Source: Bacteroidales bacterium UBA1035 (GTDB lineage Bacteria; Bacteroidota; Bacteroidia; Bacteroidales; Dysgonomonadaceae). From it: DNA of 33,124 nt. The notes under the pieces were generated by a model. That model worked only from the letters and a program-made list of their open reading frames with translations, searched no databases and was not told the origin of the DNA. Position 1 is the stretch's first letter, and each line of letters begins with the position of its first letter. The stretch spans positions 1 through 33,124 of the forward strand of contig DCEG01000056.1 of NCBI GenBank assembly GCA_002316835.1, read 5' to 3'. Position numbers and translations under genes: made by a program. Of the stretch, positions 1-9,196 are shown one piece after another.

Positions 1-4
1 AGTG

Positions 5-34
5 CAAAGGTAAGCATATTTTCAGAATTGCAAA
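5..34 (-). promoter_or_regulatory. Leftward Bacteroidota-type promoter leading out of the window
   Basis: Read on the minus strand, TACCTTTG (5-12) fits the TAnnTTTG -7 element, and TTTG (31-34) lies 18 bases upstream as the -33 element. It would drive a gene to the left of the window. It sits just beyond the 3' end of the leftward peptidase gene, so that gene and the next probably belong to separate transcription units. Confidence 0.6.
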
Positions 35-91
35 ATATTTACACTGTTTTTTTCGTTATTTATTTATATTTTGTCCTCGCCATCAAAAAAA

Positions 92-2224
92 TCATTCTTG
101 AGCTGTTGTATCTGCTTCTGACGGTTTCAGCCATTGGTCGAACCAGCGGAAGAATTCGCGTTGAAACAATATTCCGTTTTGTGGCTGAAAAATCCAATGA
201 TTTTCATCGGGAAAAATAAGCATTCTTGAAGGTATGTTGCGAAGTTGAGCAGCATTAAATGCCATCATTCCCTGCGATGCCAAAATACGATAATCGAGTT
301 CGCCGTGAGTTATCATAATGGGTGTATCCCATTTATCCACAAAGCGATGTGGGGAAGTAGCGTATGTTTTCTGCGCTACGACATTCAATTTGTCCCAATA
401 CGGGCCTCCCATATCCCAGTTGGCAAACCACATTTCTTCGGTTTCAAGATATTGTGCTTCCAGATTGAAAATTCCGGCATGAGACAAAAATGCCTTAAAC
501 CTCTTATCGTGATTTCCGGCAAGCCAATAAACAGAGAACCCTCCGTAGCTTGCTCCGGTACATCCCAATCGGTTTTCATCAACGAAAGGCTCTTTTGCTA
601 CTGCGTCAATTGCTGAAAGATAATCTTTCATATTTTGTCCTCCGTAATCACCACTGATTTGCTCGTTCCATTCCTGTCCGAAGCCAGGCAAACCGCGTCT
701 GTTGGGTGCAACTACGATATATCCGTTGGCAGCCATCATTTGCAAATTCCATCTGTAAGACCAAAACTGGCTCACTGTGCTTTGAGGTCCGCCCTGGCAA
801 TACAACAACGCGGGATACGTCTTTGTGGAATCGAAATCAGGAGGATAAACTACCCAGGTAAGCATCTGTTTTCCATCGGTAGTTTCAATCCAGCGCTCTT
901 CAGTTTCACCCATTGTCAGTTGCTCGAGAATGTGTTTATTTTCGAACGAAATTTCTGTGGCTTGTCCGTTAGTCAGATCAACTGAGTAGATTTCATCTGG
1001 TTGAGACATAGAATGACGTTTTGCGATAAGTTTTCCATTTCCAAGAGCTACGGACGCATAATCGTGCTTACCTTTGGTGATTGCCGATATTTGCTTCGAT
1101 TCGATATCGGCAGAGAACAAATGAGTTTTGGCCTCAACACAAGCCACTAAATAGATGGTTTTATTATCGGTGTTCCAGATAAAAGCATCCGTATTATAGT
1201 CGAAATTCTCAGTCACGTACGTCTTATTTCCGCTTGCCAGATCCATTACGAACAATCGGTTCTTATCGGCTTCGTAACCATCTCGTTCCATACTTTGCCA
1301 GGCAAGTTTTGAGCCATCGGGTGAAAACTGCGGATTCACATCGTAACCCATCATTCCTTCGGTCATATTCGTAGTTTTTCCGCTTTCTACATCATAAAAA
1401 AAGATATCGGAATTGGTGGAAACTGCGTACTCTTTTCCTGTTTTTTTACGAGACGTATAAGCAATGGTTTTTCCGTCAGGACTCCACGCCAGTTGTTCTA
1501 TTCCACCAAAGGGCAACATGGGTGCTTCATATGGTTCATCCTGAAGCAAATCGATGATATTTGACAATTTATCCTCACTAAAATCACCAACAAACGTATG
1601 AGGAACTTCTTCTACCCAGTGGTCCCAATGTTTATACATCAGGTTATCTACAATTCTACCCGATGCTTCAGGTAAATCCGAATATTTATCTTTTGTAGTC
1701 TCCCCTATCTTAACATTCTTAATAAACAGAATTTTTTTATTGTCGGGTGAGAAAATAAAACCATTAATGTCTTCTTTTTCATCGGTTATTTTTTTCATTC
1801 CTGTTCCATCAGGATTCATCATCCATATTTGAGATGTTCCGCTTTCATTACTCAAAAACGCTATCTTTTTCCCTTTCGAAATCCACTGCGGGTTTCCTTC
1901 CCGGGCGTTGGTAACTGTTAATTGTTTTTTCTCACTTCCATCGACATTCATTACAAAGAGTTCGGAATTGGTCTTGTTTTGTTTAATATCAACGTATGTA
2001 ACCTGATATAGTATTTTTGACTTATCAGGTGATACTTTTACAGTTCCAATGCGTCCGAAACTGTGTAGTACCTCAGGAGTCATGATTCCGTTCTCTACCT
2101 TTATATTCGATTTTCCGATAGCTTCACCCAAGTTTTTTGAGTCAGTATCCGACTTTTGTTCACTGTTACATGAAAGCAACAATCCAGTCATTGCAATTGC
2201 CATAAAAAATGATTTAATTTTCAT
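92..2224 (-). CDS. S9-family prolyl oligopeptidase-type serine peptidase, lipoprotein
   Basis: Secreted alpha/beta-hydrolase peptidase of the DPP-IV/acylaminoacyl-peptidase group, expected to trim peptides in the periplasm or at the outer membrane. The start chosen, at 2224, gives MKIKSFF followed by a hydrophobic stretch and a lipobox ending LLLSC, so the mature protein should be a lipoprotein. A longer frame from 2278 would place 18 extra residues before this signal and overlap the upstream ABC gene. The N-terminal half holds repeated WD40/TolB-like blades (SPDGKTIAYTS, SPDGSKLAWQS). The C-terminal catalytic domain shows GASYGGF with Ser about 559, Asp about 644 in HGELDYR and His about 676 in ENHW. 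The length, 710 residues, suits the family. It lies 34 bases after the ABC ATPase gene and is probably cotranscribed. The exact peptide substrate cannot be read from sequence. Confidence 0.9.
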   Translation of the reverse strand: MKIKSFFMAIAMTGLLLSCNSEQKSDTDSKNLGEAIGKSNIKVENGIMTPEVLHSFGRIGTVKVSPDKSKILYQVTYVDIKQNKTNSELFVMNVDGSEKKQLTVTNAREGNPQWISKGKKIAFLSNESGTSQIWMMNPDGTGMKKITDEKEDINGFIFSPDNKKILFIKNVKIGETTKDKYSDLPEASGRIVDNLMYKHWDHWVEEVPHTFVGDFSEDKLSNIIDLLQDEPYEAPMLPFGGIEQLAWSPDGKTIAYTSRKKTGKEYAVSTNSDIFFYDVESGKTTNMTEGMMGYDVNPQFSPDGSKLAWQSMERDGYEADKNRLFVMDLASGNKTYVTENFDYNTDAFIWNTDNKTIYLVACVEAKTHLFSADIESKQISAITKGKHDYASVALGNGKLIAKRHSMSQPDEIYSVDLTNGQATEISFENKHILEQLTMGETEERWIETTDGKQMLTWVVYPPDFDSTKTYPALLYCQGGPQSTVSQFWSYRWNLQMMAANGYIVVAPNRRGLPGFGQEWNEQISGDYGGQNMKDYLSAIDAVAKEPFVDENRLGCTGASYGGFSVYWLAGNHDKRFKAFLSHAGIFNLEAQYLETEEMWFANWDMGGPYWDKLNVVAQKTYATSPHRFVDKWDTPIMITHGELDYRILASQGMMAFNAAQLRNIPSRMLIFPDENHWIFQPQNGILFQREFFRWFDQWLKPSEADTTAQE

Positions 2225-2258
2225 AAAACATCTATTTAATATTGATTCAGGTATATAA

Positions 2259-2921
2259 TTATGATATACTTTCAACAATTTGGCCGTCCATCATATGGAT
2301 GGTACGATCCGTTATTGATGCTAATTGTTCATCGTGTGTCACAATGATAAAAGTTTGGTTTAATTTGTCGCGAAGCTCAAAGAATAATGAATGAAGTTCT
2401 GCTTTATTATCTGTATCAAGACTTCCGGATGGTTCATCAGCAAACACAACTATCGGGTTGTTTATAAGTGCACGAGCAACAGCTACACGCTGCTTTTCTC
2501 CTCCCGACAACTCTGCCGGTTTATGTTCCATTCGCTCCTTCAATCCCATCATACCCAGAAGATCTTTCGCTCGTTTTTCAGCGGTGCTGTGCTTGGCATT
2601 ACCTATCAAGGCTGGGATCATAACATTTTCCAAAGCTGTAAATTCGGGTAAAAGTTGATGAAACTGAAATACAAATCCAATATTTTTATTTCGAAAGTCC
2701 GATAATTTTTTTTCGCTGAGTTTGCTTAGATCGTTATTACCAATAAAAACTTTGCCTGAATTTGCCTTTTCAAGCGTTCCCATAATCATTAATAATGTGG
2801 TTTTTCCAGCTCCACTGGGACCTACAATCGATACAATTTCGCCTCTATTCACCTCCAGATCAATTCCCTTCAGTACTTGAAGATCTCCAAAACTCTTGTG
2901 TATATTTTCTACTTTTATCAT
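2259..2921 (-). CDS. ABC transporter ATP-binding protein, LolD/MacB-like
   Basis: Cytoplasmic ATPase subunit of an ABC system, 220 residues, the usual size for the LolD/FtsE/MacB class. Walker A is GPSGAGKTT (residues 34-42), the Q-loop region is FVFQFHQLLPEFTALENV, the signature is LSGGEKQR (138-145), and Walker B is VVFADEP followed by SGSLD. The Q-loop region followed by LPEFTALENV is typical of LolD, which powers extraction of lipoproteins from the inner membrane. No cognate permease (LolC/E) is nearby, so it must pair with a distant gene. That is common in Bacteroidota, where the LolD gene is often apart from its permease. The next gene downstream encodes a lipoprotein peptidase. The LolD assignment rests on similarity only; other MacB-class exporters have the same motifs. 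Confidence 0.88.
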   Translation of the reverse strand: MIKVENIHKSFGDLQVLKGIDLEVNRGEIVSIVGPSGAGKTTLLMIMGTLEKANSGKVFIGNNDLSKLSEKKLSDFRNKNIGFVFQFHQLLPEFTALENVMIPALIGNAKHSTAEKRAKDLLGMMGLKERMEHKPAELSGGEKQRVAVARALINNPIVVFADEPSGSLDTDNKAELHSLFFELRDKLNQTFIIVTHDEQLASITDRTIHMMDGQIVESIS

Positions 2922-3036
2922 TCTTTATTCCAAAGAAGTTTATAACATGCGAAGTTAACAAAAAACGTAAAAATATAAACTAATATTGATAAAAATGGTT
3001 GTAAAGGAATAATAAACATACTGTTTCAGCGAAATT

Positions 3037-3675
3037 ATGAAAAAATTATTCGATTTCAGGGAAGAATATAAAAAAGGAGAGTTAAATGAATCTGACTTAA
3101 AAATCAATCCGATGGAGCAATTTCAACAATGGCTACAGACAGCTATTGACTCCGACTTATCTGAACCCAACGCCATGACACTAGCCACGAGTACCACAGG
3201 CGGAAGACCTTCTGCAAGAGTAGTTTTGCTAAAGGAAATAAACGAAAATGGTTTTGTATTCTTCACAAATTACCTCAGCAGGAAAGGCAGGGAGATGCTC
3301 GATAATCCTTTTGCTGCCCTTGTTTTCGACTGGCATCCAATAGAACGTCAGGTAAGAGTGGAGGGACGAATTGAAAAACTATCCATTGAAGATTCCGATA
3401 CCTATTTCAACGAGCGTCCGCGCGAAGCACAAATAGGTGCCTGGGCATCGCCTCAAAGTAAAATCTTAAAAAACAGGGAAGAACTGGACGATCTGCAACA
3501 TTCTTTCGAAGAAAAATTTAATAGCGACAAAGTGCCACGCCCCTCGCACTGGGGAGGTTTTATAGTGATTCCAACCACCATCGAATTCTGGCAAGGACGT
3601 ATCAGCCGATTACATGATCGCCTTGTTTATCATAAAACAGAAGAAGGATGGACGTTGCACAGACTGGCACCTTAA
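3037..3675 (+). CDS. pdxH: Pyridoxamine/pyridoxine 5'-phosphate oxidase
   Basis: FMN-dependent cytoplasmic enzyme that oxidises pyridoxine or pyridoxamine 5'-phosphate to pyridoxal 5'-phosphate with O2. The 212 residues match the family length. Recognisable blocks are PMEQFQQWLQTA near the N-terminus, RVVLLKEINENGFVFFTNY and SRKG (FMN phosphate-binding region), REAQIGAWASPQS, and the C-terminal WGGFIVIPTTIEFWQG followed by SRLHDR and the final RLAP, which is the classic PdxH ending. It is a single gene divergent from the ABC/peptidase pair and closed by a terminator. An O2-dependent enzyme implies at least occasional oxygen exposure. PLP made here could supply the fold-III decarboxylase at 24100-25455, as for any PLP enzyme in the cell. 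Confidence 0.96.
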   Translation: MKKLFDFREEYKKGELNESDLKINPMEQFQQWLQTAIDSDLSEPNAMTLATSTTGGRPSARVVLLKEINENGFVFFTNYLSRKGREMLDNPFAALVFDWHPIERQVRVEGRIEKLSIEDSDTYFNERPREAQIGAWASPQSKILKNREELDDLQHSFEEKFNSDKVPRPSHWGGFIVIPTTIEFWQGRISRLHDRLVYHKTEEGWTLHRLAP

Positions 3676-3732
3676 GGCAATTTTACCACGTCTTTAAACT
3701 TTTCGGAACAAATCATAAATTTCTATAATTGA

Positions 3733-3780
3733 AAACAGCTGCCTCGTGCAAAACACTGAGACAGCTGTTTCTTTTATTTA
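3733..3780 (+). terminator. Intrinsic terminator between convergent pdxH and AraC-type genes
   Basis: Inverted repeat aaacagctg (3733-3741) and cagctgttt (3762-3770) with a short extra ctc/gag pairing inside, followed by a T-rich run (tttcttttattt). It serves pdxH. The leftward AraC gene ends just beyond it, and the stem may also act in reverse, though the T-run on that side is weaker. Confidence 0.75.
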
Positions 3781-3813
3781 AAACCAATAGATCATTCTCA
3801 CATCGCACAAAAT

Positions 3814-4707
3814 TCAATTCATTTCCCGATACTCATTTGGAGTAATTCCGGTTCTTTGTTTAAACAATCGGCTGAAATGTTGCGGGTATTTAAAACCCAG
3901 CTCATACGCTATTTCGCTGATTGTTTTATTCGCGTCATACATCCGCTCTTTGGCCACTTCGATTACTTTGGACTGGATGTAATCTTGGGCTGAAACACCG
4001 GTCTCACTTTTAATTAAATCTCCGAAATAATTGGCAGACAAGTTAAGTTCTTCCGCACACCACGCAACCGAAGGCAAACCTATATTTTGTGGTTTGTCCG
4101 AAGAAAAATATCGATTCAATATGCTTTCAAAACGTTCTAAAATTCCTTTATTGCTGTTATCTCTTGTAATAAACTGACGATCGTAAAATCGTGTACAATA
4201 ATTAAGAAAAAGCTCGATATTGGATACAATTAACTGCTTACTGTGTTTGTCAATAGCGTGTTGCAATTCGTATTCAATCTTCGAGAAACAGTCTAAAATA
4301 ATTTTTCTTTCCTGCTCAGACAAATGCAAAGCTTCATTTACGGCATACGAGAAAAAATGATAATCATGCATGTTCTTGCCCAACGTTGTGCCAGAAATAA
4401 AATCGGGATGAAATACCAGAGCAATACCCTGTGGTTGATAATAATCTTCGCCATACTGACCGATAACCTGCCCGGGAGCAAGAAAAATCAGTGTTCCTTC
4501 ATCATAATCGTAGTTACTCAATCCATACCGTAAATCACCACACACTATTTTTTTAAAAAAGACCGTATAAAAAGAATAGCGTAAGCGCCTGAGTTGTCTC
4601 GGTGAAGCATTGTCGAGATGAACCACACTGACCAACGGATGCAATGTTTCCTGATTATTGAAATCATTGTATTCCTTTATGCTGTTGAAATTGATAATTG
4701 TATCCAT
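3814..4707 (-). CDS. AraC-family transcriptional regulator
   Basis: DNA-binding regulator of 297 residues. The C-terminal 100 residues form the double helix-turn-helix of the AraC/XylS family: the first helix pair around VAWCAEELNLSANYFGDLIKSETG and the second ending in SEIAYELGFKYPQHFSRLFK then RTGITPNEYRE, the family signature. The N-terminal part resembles the cupin-like effector domain of this family (TLIFLAPGQVIGQYGEDYY). It is divergent from the exported hydrolase operon that starts at 4873, separated by 165 bases with a -7 element on each strand, so it is the likely regulator of that operon. The effector is unknown; by context it may be a substrate or product of the hydrolases. Confidence 0.93.
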   Translation of the reverse strand: MDTIINFNSIKEYNDFNNQETLHPLVSVVHLDNASPRQLRRLRYSFYTVFFKKIVCGDLRYGLSNYDYDEGTLIFLAPGQVIGQYGEDYYQPQGIALVFHPDFISGTTLGKNMHDYHFFSYAVNEALHLSEQERKIILDCFSKIEYELQHAIDKHSKQLIVSNIELFLNYCTRFYDRQFITRDNSNKGILERFESILNRYFSSDKPQNIGLPSVAWCAEELNLSANYFGDLIKSETGVSAQDYIQSKVIEVAKERMYDANKTISEIAYELGFKYPQHFSRLFKQRTGITPNEYREMN

Positions 4708-4726
4708 ATTTATTTGATTTATACCG

Positions 4727-4734
4727 CAAATGTA
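4727..4734 (-). promoter_or_regulatory. -7 promoter element of the AraC-type gene
   Basis: On the minus strand TACATTTG matches TAnnTTTG, 20 bases upstream of the regulator's start codon. No convincing TTTG -33 element is seen at the right distance, as may be expected for a regulated promoter. Confidence 0.45.
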
Positions 4735-4830
4735 GCAAATTATATCTTTCTCACACAGCCGACAATTTAAAAACAGTGATTTTGGTTAGCAATCGGTAAT
4801 TTGTATAAGAAAATGTTGGTTTTTACTCCC

Positions 4831-4838
4831 TATATTTG
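4831..4838 (+). promoter_or_regulatory. -7 promoter element of the exported hydrolase operon
   Basis: TATATTTG, followed by CA, is a good TAnnTTTG match 34 bases before the first gene of the operon. No TTTG lies 18-20 bases upstream, so the promoter may need the divergent AraC-type activator. Confidence 0.55.
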
Positions 4839-4872
4839 CAACGTGGAATTTATAAACTAAAATATAATCAGT

Positions 4873-5964
4873 ATGATACGAATGAAAATGAGTGCGAATA
4901 CAGCATTTTCGATTGTTTGCGCTCTCTTTTTATTATTGGGATGCGCCCAAAAGAACAACAACGAAAACGATGGACTTCTTCTGATAAAGGAACAGGGGAG
5001 TTTTACGGTAGGCGGCAGTGTTGTCACTTCTCCCGGCGAATTTAATCCTTATACACGAACGCCTGAAGGGCAAACATTGCACGGTGACCATGCCTATATT
5101 TTTTATCAAATTCCGGCAAATGCCCGAAAACTACCCTTAGTGATGTGGCACGGATTCGGGCAGTTTTCAAAAACATGGGAAACTACGCCCGATGGACGGG
5201 AAGGTTTTCAGAATTTATTTCTGAGACGCGGTTTTGGTGTTTATCTCATCAACCAGCCCCGGAGAGGAAATGCCGGTCGTACTACGGTAGAGGCGAATAT
5301 TCTGCCTGTCACCGATGATCAGGAATGGTTCGGCACGTTCAGGCTGGGTATTTGGCCCGATTATTTCGAAGGTGTACAGTTCGATAAAAGTGAGAAAACG
5401 CTAAACCAATTTTTTCGTCAGATAACTCCAAATATCGGGCCCTTTGATACAGAAGTTATAACTTTTGCCACATCCGAGCTTTTCAATAAAATAGGAGCCG
5501 GAATATTGGTTACCCATTCGCATTCGGGTGGATTTGGCTGGTTAGCAGCCATCAAAAACGATAACGTGAAAGCCATCGTTTCGTATGAACCGGGTAGCGG
5601 ATTCGTGTTTCCCGAAGGCGAAGTTCCGCAACCTATTGCCAGTTCGTCTGGGCCGTTATCAGCAACAGGTATATCGATGGACGAATTTCTGAAACTCACC
5701 CAAATACCCATTATTATTTACTACGGTGATTTTATTCCCGCACAACCATCCGATAATCCCGGAGCCGACGGATGGCGTACACGTCTCGAAATGGCAAAGT
5801 TATGGCGTGATGCCGTAAACAAGTATGGTGGCGATGTAACCGTGATTCACTTACCCGAGATAGGAATAAAAGGCAATACCCATTTTCCGTTTTCCGATTT
5901 AAACAATGTGGAGATAGCCAACTTAATGTCTGAATGGTTAAAGGAAAAGGGATTGGATAAATGA
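4873..5964 (+). CDS. Lipoprotein alpha/beta hydrolase (esterase-like)
   Basis: Exported hydrolase of 363 residues. The N-terminus has a signal sequence with a lipobox ending in LLLGC (Cys24), so it should be lipid-anchored. The catalytic domain shows the oxyanion-side block MWHGFGQFSKTWE (about 91-103), the nucleophile elbow THSHSGG (Ser218) and a probable catalytic His in NTHFPFSD near the C-terminus. It resembles poorly characterised secreted esterase/lipase proteins. Two earlier Met residues (M4, M6) are alternative starts. Its stop codon overlaps the ATG of the next gene as ATGA, indicating translational coupling. Substrate is unknown; the context suggests an ester or lactone. Confidence 0.82.
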   Translation: MIRMKMSANTAFSIVCALFLLLGCAQKNNNENDGLLLIKEQGSFTVGGSVVTSPGEFNPYTRTPEGQTLHGDHAYIFYQIPANARKLPLVMWHGFGQFSKTWETTPDGREGFQNLFLRRGFGVYLINQPRRGNAGRTTVEANILPVTDDQEWFGTFRLGIWPDYFEGVQFDKSEKTLNQFFRQITPNIGPFDTEVITFATSELFNKIGAGILVTHSHSGGFGWLAAIKNDNVKAIVSYEPGSGFVFPEGEVPQPIASSSGPLSATGISMDEFLKLTQIPIIIYYGDFIPAQPSDNPGADGWRTRLEMAKLWRDAVNKYGGDVTVIHLPEIGIKGNTHFPFSDLNNVEIANLMSEWLKEKGLDK

Positions 5965-7043
5965 GAACTAAGCATTTAAAAATGAAAGCAATGAACAAAA
6001 AAATTAAACGTTATTTTCTAATAATTATGTTTCTGTCAACAAGTATCGTCATATCAAGTCAAACCACGATAAACAACCCCTTTGGTTTGGTTTATGGAGA
6101 TGCCATTTCCGAAAACGTGCCGGGCAAAGTGAACATTCACCCGGTTACATACAAACTAAACGGAATTGAAATCTCAGCAAATATTTATACACCAGCGAAT
6201 TACAATACATCAAAAAACTATCCTGCAGTGGTGGTGGCACATCCCAACGGCGGTATAAAAGAACAGGTTGCCGGACTATATGCCCAGCGTTTGGCTGAAT
6301 TGGGTTATATTACTATAGCTGCCGACGCGTCTTATCAGGGTGCCAGCGGCGGAGAACCGCGTAATATAGACAAACCGGCTTTCAGGATTGAGGATATTCG
6401 AGGAATGGCCGATTATATTACCCACTACTCAGGAGTAGATGCTAATCGTGTGGGCTTACTGGGAATCTGTGGTGGCGGCGGCTATTCATTAAAGGCTGCT
6501 CAAACCGATAAACGATTTAAAGCGGTAGCTACCCTGAGCATGTTTAATTCAGGAGAAGTACGGCGCAACGGATTTATGAATTCGGGACTGTCCACCATTC
6601 AGGAACGTCTGAAACAGGCAACGGAAGCTCGCGCACAAGAGGTGGCGGGCGGCAAGGTGCTTTACGCTTCCAACACGGAAATAACCGATGAAATGGCTGA
6701 TAAGATGCCTTTCGATTTGTATCGTGAAGGCCATTACTATTATAACAGAACTCATGCCCATCCCAACTCCACGTTTCGTTACACGATGAGCAGTCTGCTC
6801 GATTTGATGGAATTTGATGCTAGCACCAATATGGATTTAATCAATCAACCCCTGTTGATGATGGCAGGAAGCAAATCCGACACATATTATATGACCGACA
6901 GCGCATTTAAACTTGCTACAGGAACAAAGAATAAAGAATTATTCCTCATTCCGGGAGCTACGCATATTCAGACCTATTACGTTCCCGAATATGTAAATCA
7001 GGCGGTAAACAAACTCAGCGAGTTCTTAGGTAAATATTTGTAA
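5961..7043 (+). CDS. Exported dienelactone-hydrolase-like alpha/beta hydrolase
   Basis: Exported hydrolase of 360 residues. The first in-frame ATG overlaps the upstream stop codon; an internal start at 5991 (MNKKIKRYFL) gives a more usual signal peptide ending near VISSQ. The nucleophile elbow is GICGGGG, with Cys170 at the nucleophile position rather than Ser, as in dienelactone hydrolases and YcjY-like proteins. The acid and His are probably Asp in GSKSDTYY and His in GATHIQTYY. The block VVVAHPNGGIKEQ carries the oxyanion segment. Related proteins are usually cytoplasmic, so the signal peptide is notable. It is the second gene of the AraC-linked operon; 28 bases separate it from the next. 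Substrate unknown. Confidence 0.82.
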   Translation: MRTKHLKMKAMNKKIKRYFLIIMFLSTSIVISSQTTINNPFGLVYGDAISENVPGKVNIHPVTYKLNGIEISANIYTPANYNTSKNYPAVVVAHPNGGIKEQVAGLYAQRLAELGYITIAADASYQGASGGEPRNIDKPAFRIEDIRGMADYITHYSGVDANRVGLLGICGGGGYSLKAAQTDKRFKAVATLSMFNSGEVRRNGFMNSGLSTIQERLKQATEARAQEVAGGKVLYASNTEITDEMADKMPFDLYREGHYYYNRTHAHPNSTFRYTMSSLLDLMEFDASTNMDLINQPLLMMAGSKSDTYYMTDSAFKLATGTKNKELFLIPGATHIQTYYVPEYVNQAVNKLSEFLGKYL

Positions 7044-7071
7044 AACAGAAATATTAATAAAAAACAAAAAG

Positions 7072-7515
7072 ATGAAAGCAACAATTATTGGACTTTTTTT
7101 AATCATTTTCAGCGTACAGCTATCGTTTGCACAAAATTCCGCTGCGGAAGAAGAAATCATTAAGCTGTCAAAAGATAAATGGGAATGGATGGCAGAAAAA
7201 AACGTGGAAGTTTTAACCAAACTTTTCCACGAAAAGGCAGTATTTGTGCATATGGGAGGGGCCTGGGGAACCGAACGGGAACTCGACATCATTAAAAGTG
7301 GCGGCATCTGGTACAAAAAAGCGGATATTCATGAAGTATCGGTAAATATAATCGACAATACAGCAATCCTGTTAAATAGAATCGATTTATTGGCTGAGGT
7401 TGGCGGAAATGAAGTAACCAATCCGTTTGAAGTAACGGAGGTTTATGTAAAACAAGACCGTTCCTGGAAGTTAACTGCTTTGTCTTTCACAAGGTTAATG
7501 TCGCCTTCGAGATAA
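7072..7515 (+). CDS. Exported NTF2-like (SnoaL/DUF4440-type) protein
   Basis: Small exported protein of 147 residues with a signal peptide (IIGLFLIIFSVQLSFAQ). The mature part has the layout of the cone-shaped NTF2 fold: an N-terminal helix (EEEIIKLSKDKWEWMAEKN), then LTKLFHEKAVFVHMGG, and C-terminal strands with VTEVYVKQDRSWKLTALSFT. Members of this fold bind or isomerise small hydrophobic molecules, or act as non-catalytic partners. It sits between two hydrolases in the operon, 28 bases after one and 23 before the other. No catalytic residues can be assigned with confidence. Confidence 0.75.
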   Translation: MKATIIGLFLIIFSVQLSFAQNSAAEEEIIKLSKDKWEWMAEKNVEVLTKLFHEKAVFVHMGGAWGTERELDIIKSGGIWYKKADIHEVSVNIIDNTAILLNRIDLLAEVGGNEVTNPFEVTEVYVKQDRSWKLTALSFTRLMSPSR

Positions 7516-7538
7516 TTGTCATTAAACAATCTAAAACG

Positions 7539-9152
7539 ATGAAAAAAATATTAATAGTCATAGCAGTTCTAATCTGTTTCGGACTGCAAGCTCAGCAGAA
7601 ATATCCAACAGTCCGGACAGCTTCAGGAGTTGTACGTGGCGTATCGGAAGACGATGTTGACAGTTACAAAGGAATTCCTTATGCAGCTCCACCGGTTGGT
7701 GAATTTCGTTGGCGACCGCCCCAACCCGTAAAATCATGGAATGGGGTTCGTGATGCAAGCGAATATGGTGCAAATTGTGCGCAAGCAGGATGGCCCCGTG
7801 GTTCGGGCGCTATTGCCGAGGGTTCATCGGAAGACTGCCTGTATTTGAACTTGTGGGTGTCATCGGGCACTAAATCCGATGCAAAACTGCCAGTCATGGT
7901 GTGGATACACGGTGGTGGTTTTGTAGGTGGCAGTGGTGCAGGCACATCGGGAAATCAATTTGCCAAACAGGGAATCATATTGATGACGATTAATTACCGA
8001 CTTGGACGGCTTGGACATTTTGCCTTTCCCGCATTGAGCCAAGAGCATATCGATGAACCCAAGGGCAGTTATGCTTTTATGGACCAGGTTGCTGCGCTTA
8101 AATGGGTGCAGGAAAATATCTCGGCATTCGGTGGTGACCCGGACAATGTGACAATTTTTGGTCAATCTGCCGGTGGCGTATCGGTACACTCACTTATGAC
8201 TATTCCGGCTGCCAATGGACTTTTCCATAAAGCAATCAGTCAATCGGGCGGTGGCCGTGACGGTGTTCTTACCGGAAGGCCGATTCACGAGGAAAACTCA
8301 GATATACTGTATCCTGTTTCGGCGGAAACAATCGGAGTAAATTTTGCCCGAAAACACGGAATTTATGGTATAGATGCGTCTGCACTCAGCAAGTTGCGTG
8401 CCCTGAGCGTTGAAGAAATTGTGGACGGAGGTCAGGAAACGAATGGAGAGAATGGCCCGCGCACCTATTCAGGCCCGATTCTCGACGGGAAATTTGTAGT
8501 TGAAACAACCGAAAGTGCGTACAATTCCGGCAGATTTGCAAAAATTCCGCTTATCATTGGTTCCAACAGCGTGGAAATTGGAGGAGGATTCGTGAATTTC
8601 AGCAACTCAAAAGATGAACTGTTTTCGCTGTTCGGAGAACTGAAAGATGAAGCAAGAAATGCTTATGACCCTAATGGAGAAAAAGAATTCGCAGAGGTAA
8701 TTACCTTGTTCAATACCGATTGGGTATGGGGCGAACCCGCCAGATTTACAGCCAGGGCATTTATTGCTAACGAGCAACCAACATATGTGTATCATTACGG
8801 GTATATTCCTGAAGCCATGCAGGAGTGGATGAGATTCGGAGCCGGACACGGAGCCGAAGTGGGATATGTATTTCACAACCTGATCAACAGAGACGGTTCT
8901 GCAATAGATGCTGAAAGTGAAAAAATCGCCACAATAATGAACACCTATTGGGCAAACTTTGCCAAAACCGGTGATCCCAATGGTAACGGATTACCCTATT
9001 GGCCGGTTTACAATAAAAAGGATGAAAGTGTTCTCGATGTACAGTCAGATGGAAATCCGGTTGGAAAACCCGACCCAAGAAAAGCAAGATTAGACGTGAT
9101 TGAAAAGGCTTTCAAACAGAGAGAGCGTTTACAAACAAGAAGTGGAATTTAA
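7539..9152 (+). CDS. Exported type-B carboxylesterase
   Basis: Secreted carboxylesterase/lipase of 537 residues with signal peptide MKKILIVIAVLICFGLQAQ. The family signatures are clear: SYKGIPYAAPPVGEFRWRPP near the N-terminus, EDCLYLNLWV (98-107), oxyanion hole HGGGF (124-128), and nucleophile elbow FGQSAGG with Ser210. The triad is completed by Glu346 (GSNSVEIGG) and His437 (GAGHGAEVGYVF). The length is normal and the gene looks intact. It should hydrolyse carboxylic esters in the periplasm or outside the cell. As the largest catalytic member of the AraC-linked operon it is the best guess for the step that opens or de-esterifies the substrate. Confidence 0.94.
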   Translation: MKKILIVIAVLICFGLQAQQKYPTVRTASGVVRGVSEDDVDSYKGIPYAAPPVGEFRWRPPQPVKSWNGVRDASEYGANCAQAGWPRGSGAIAEGSSEDCLYLNLWVSSGTKSDAKLPVMVWIHGGGFVGGSGAGTSGNQFAKQGIILMTINYRLGRLGHFAFPALSQEHIDEPKGSYAFMDQVAALKWVQENISAFGGDPDNVTIFGQSAGGVSVHSLMTIPAANGLFHKAISQSGGGRDGVLTGRPIHEENSDILYPVSAETIGVNFARKHGIYGIDASALSKLRALSVEEIVDGGQETNGENGPRTYSGPILDGKFVVETTESAYNSGRFAKIPLIIGSNSVEIGGGFVNFSNSKDELFSLFGELKDEARNAYDPNGEKEFAEVITLFNTDWVWGEPARFTARAFIANEQPTYVYHYGYIPEAMQEWMRFGAGHGAEVGYVFHNLINRDGSAIDAESEKIATIMNTYWANFAKTGDPNGNGLPYWPVYNKKDESVLDVQSDGNPVGKPDPRKARLDVIEKAFKQRERLQTRSGI

Positions 9153-9196
9153 TTATGGTTCCACCAAACGGAAAAACTAAACAGCAAAAACTAAAA

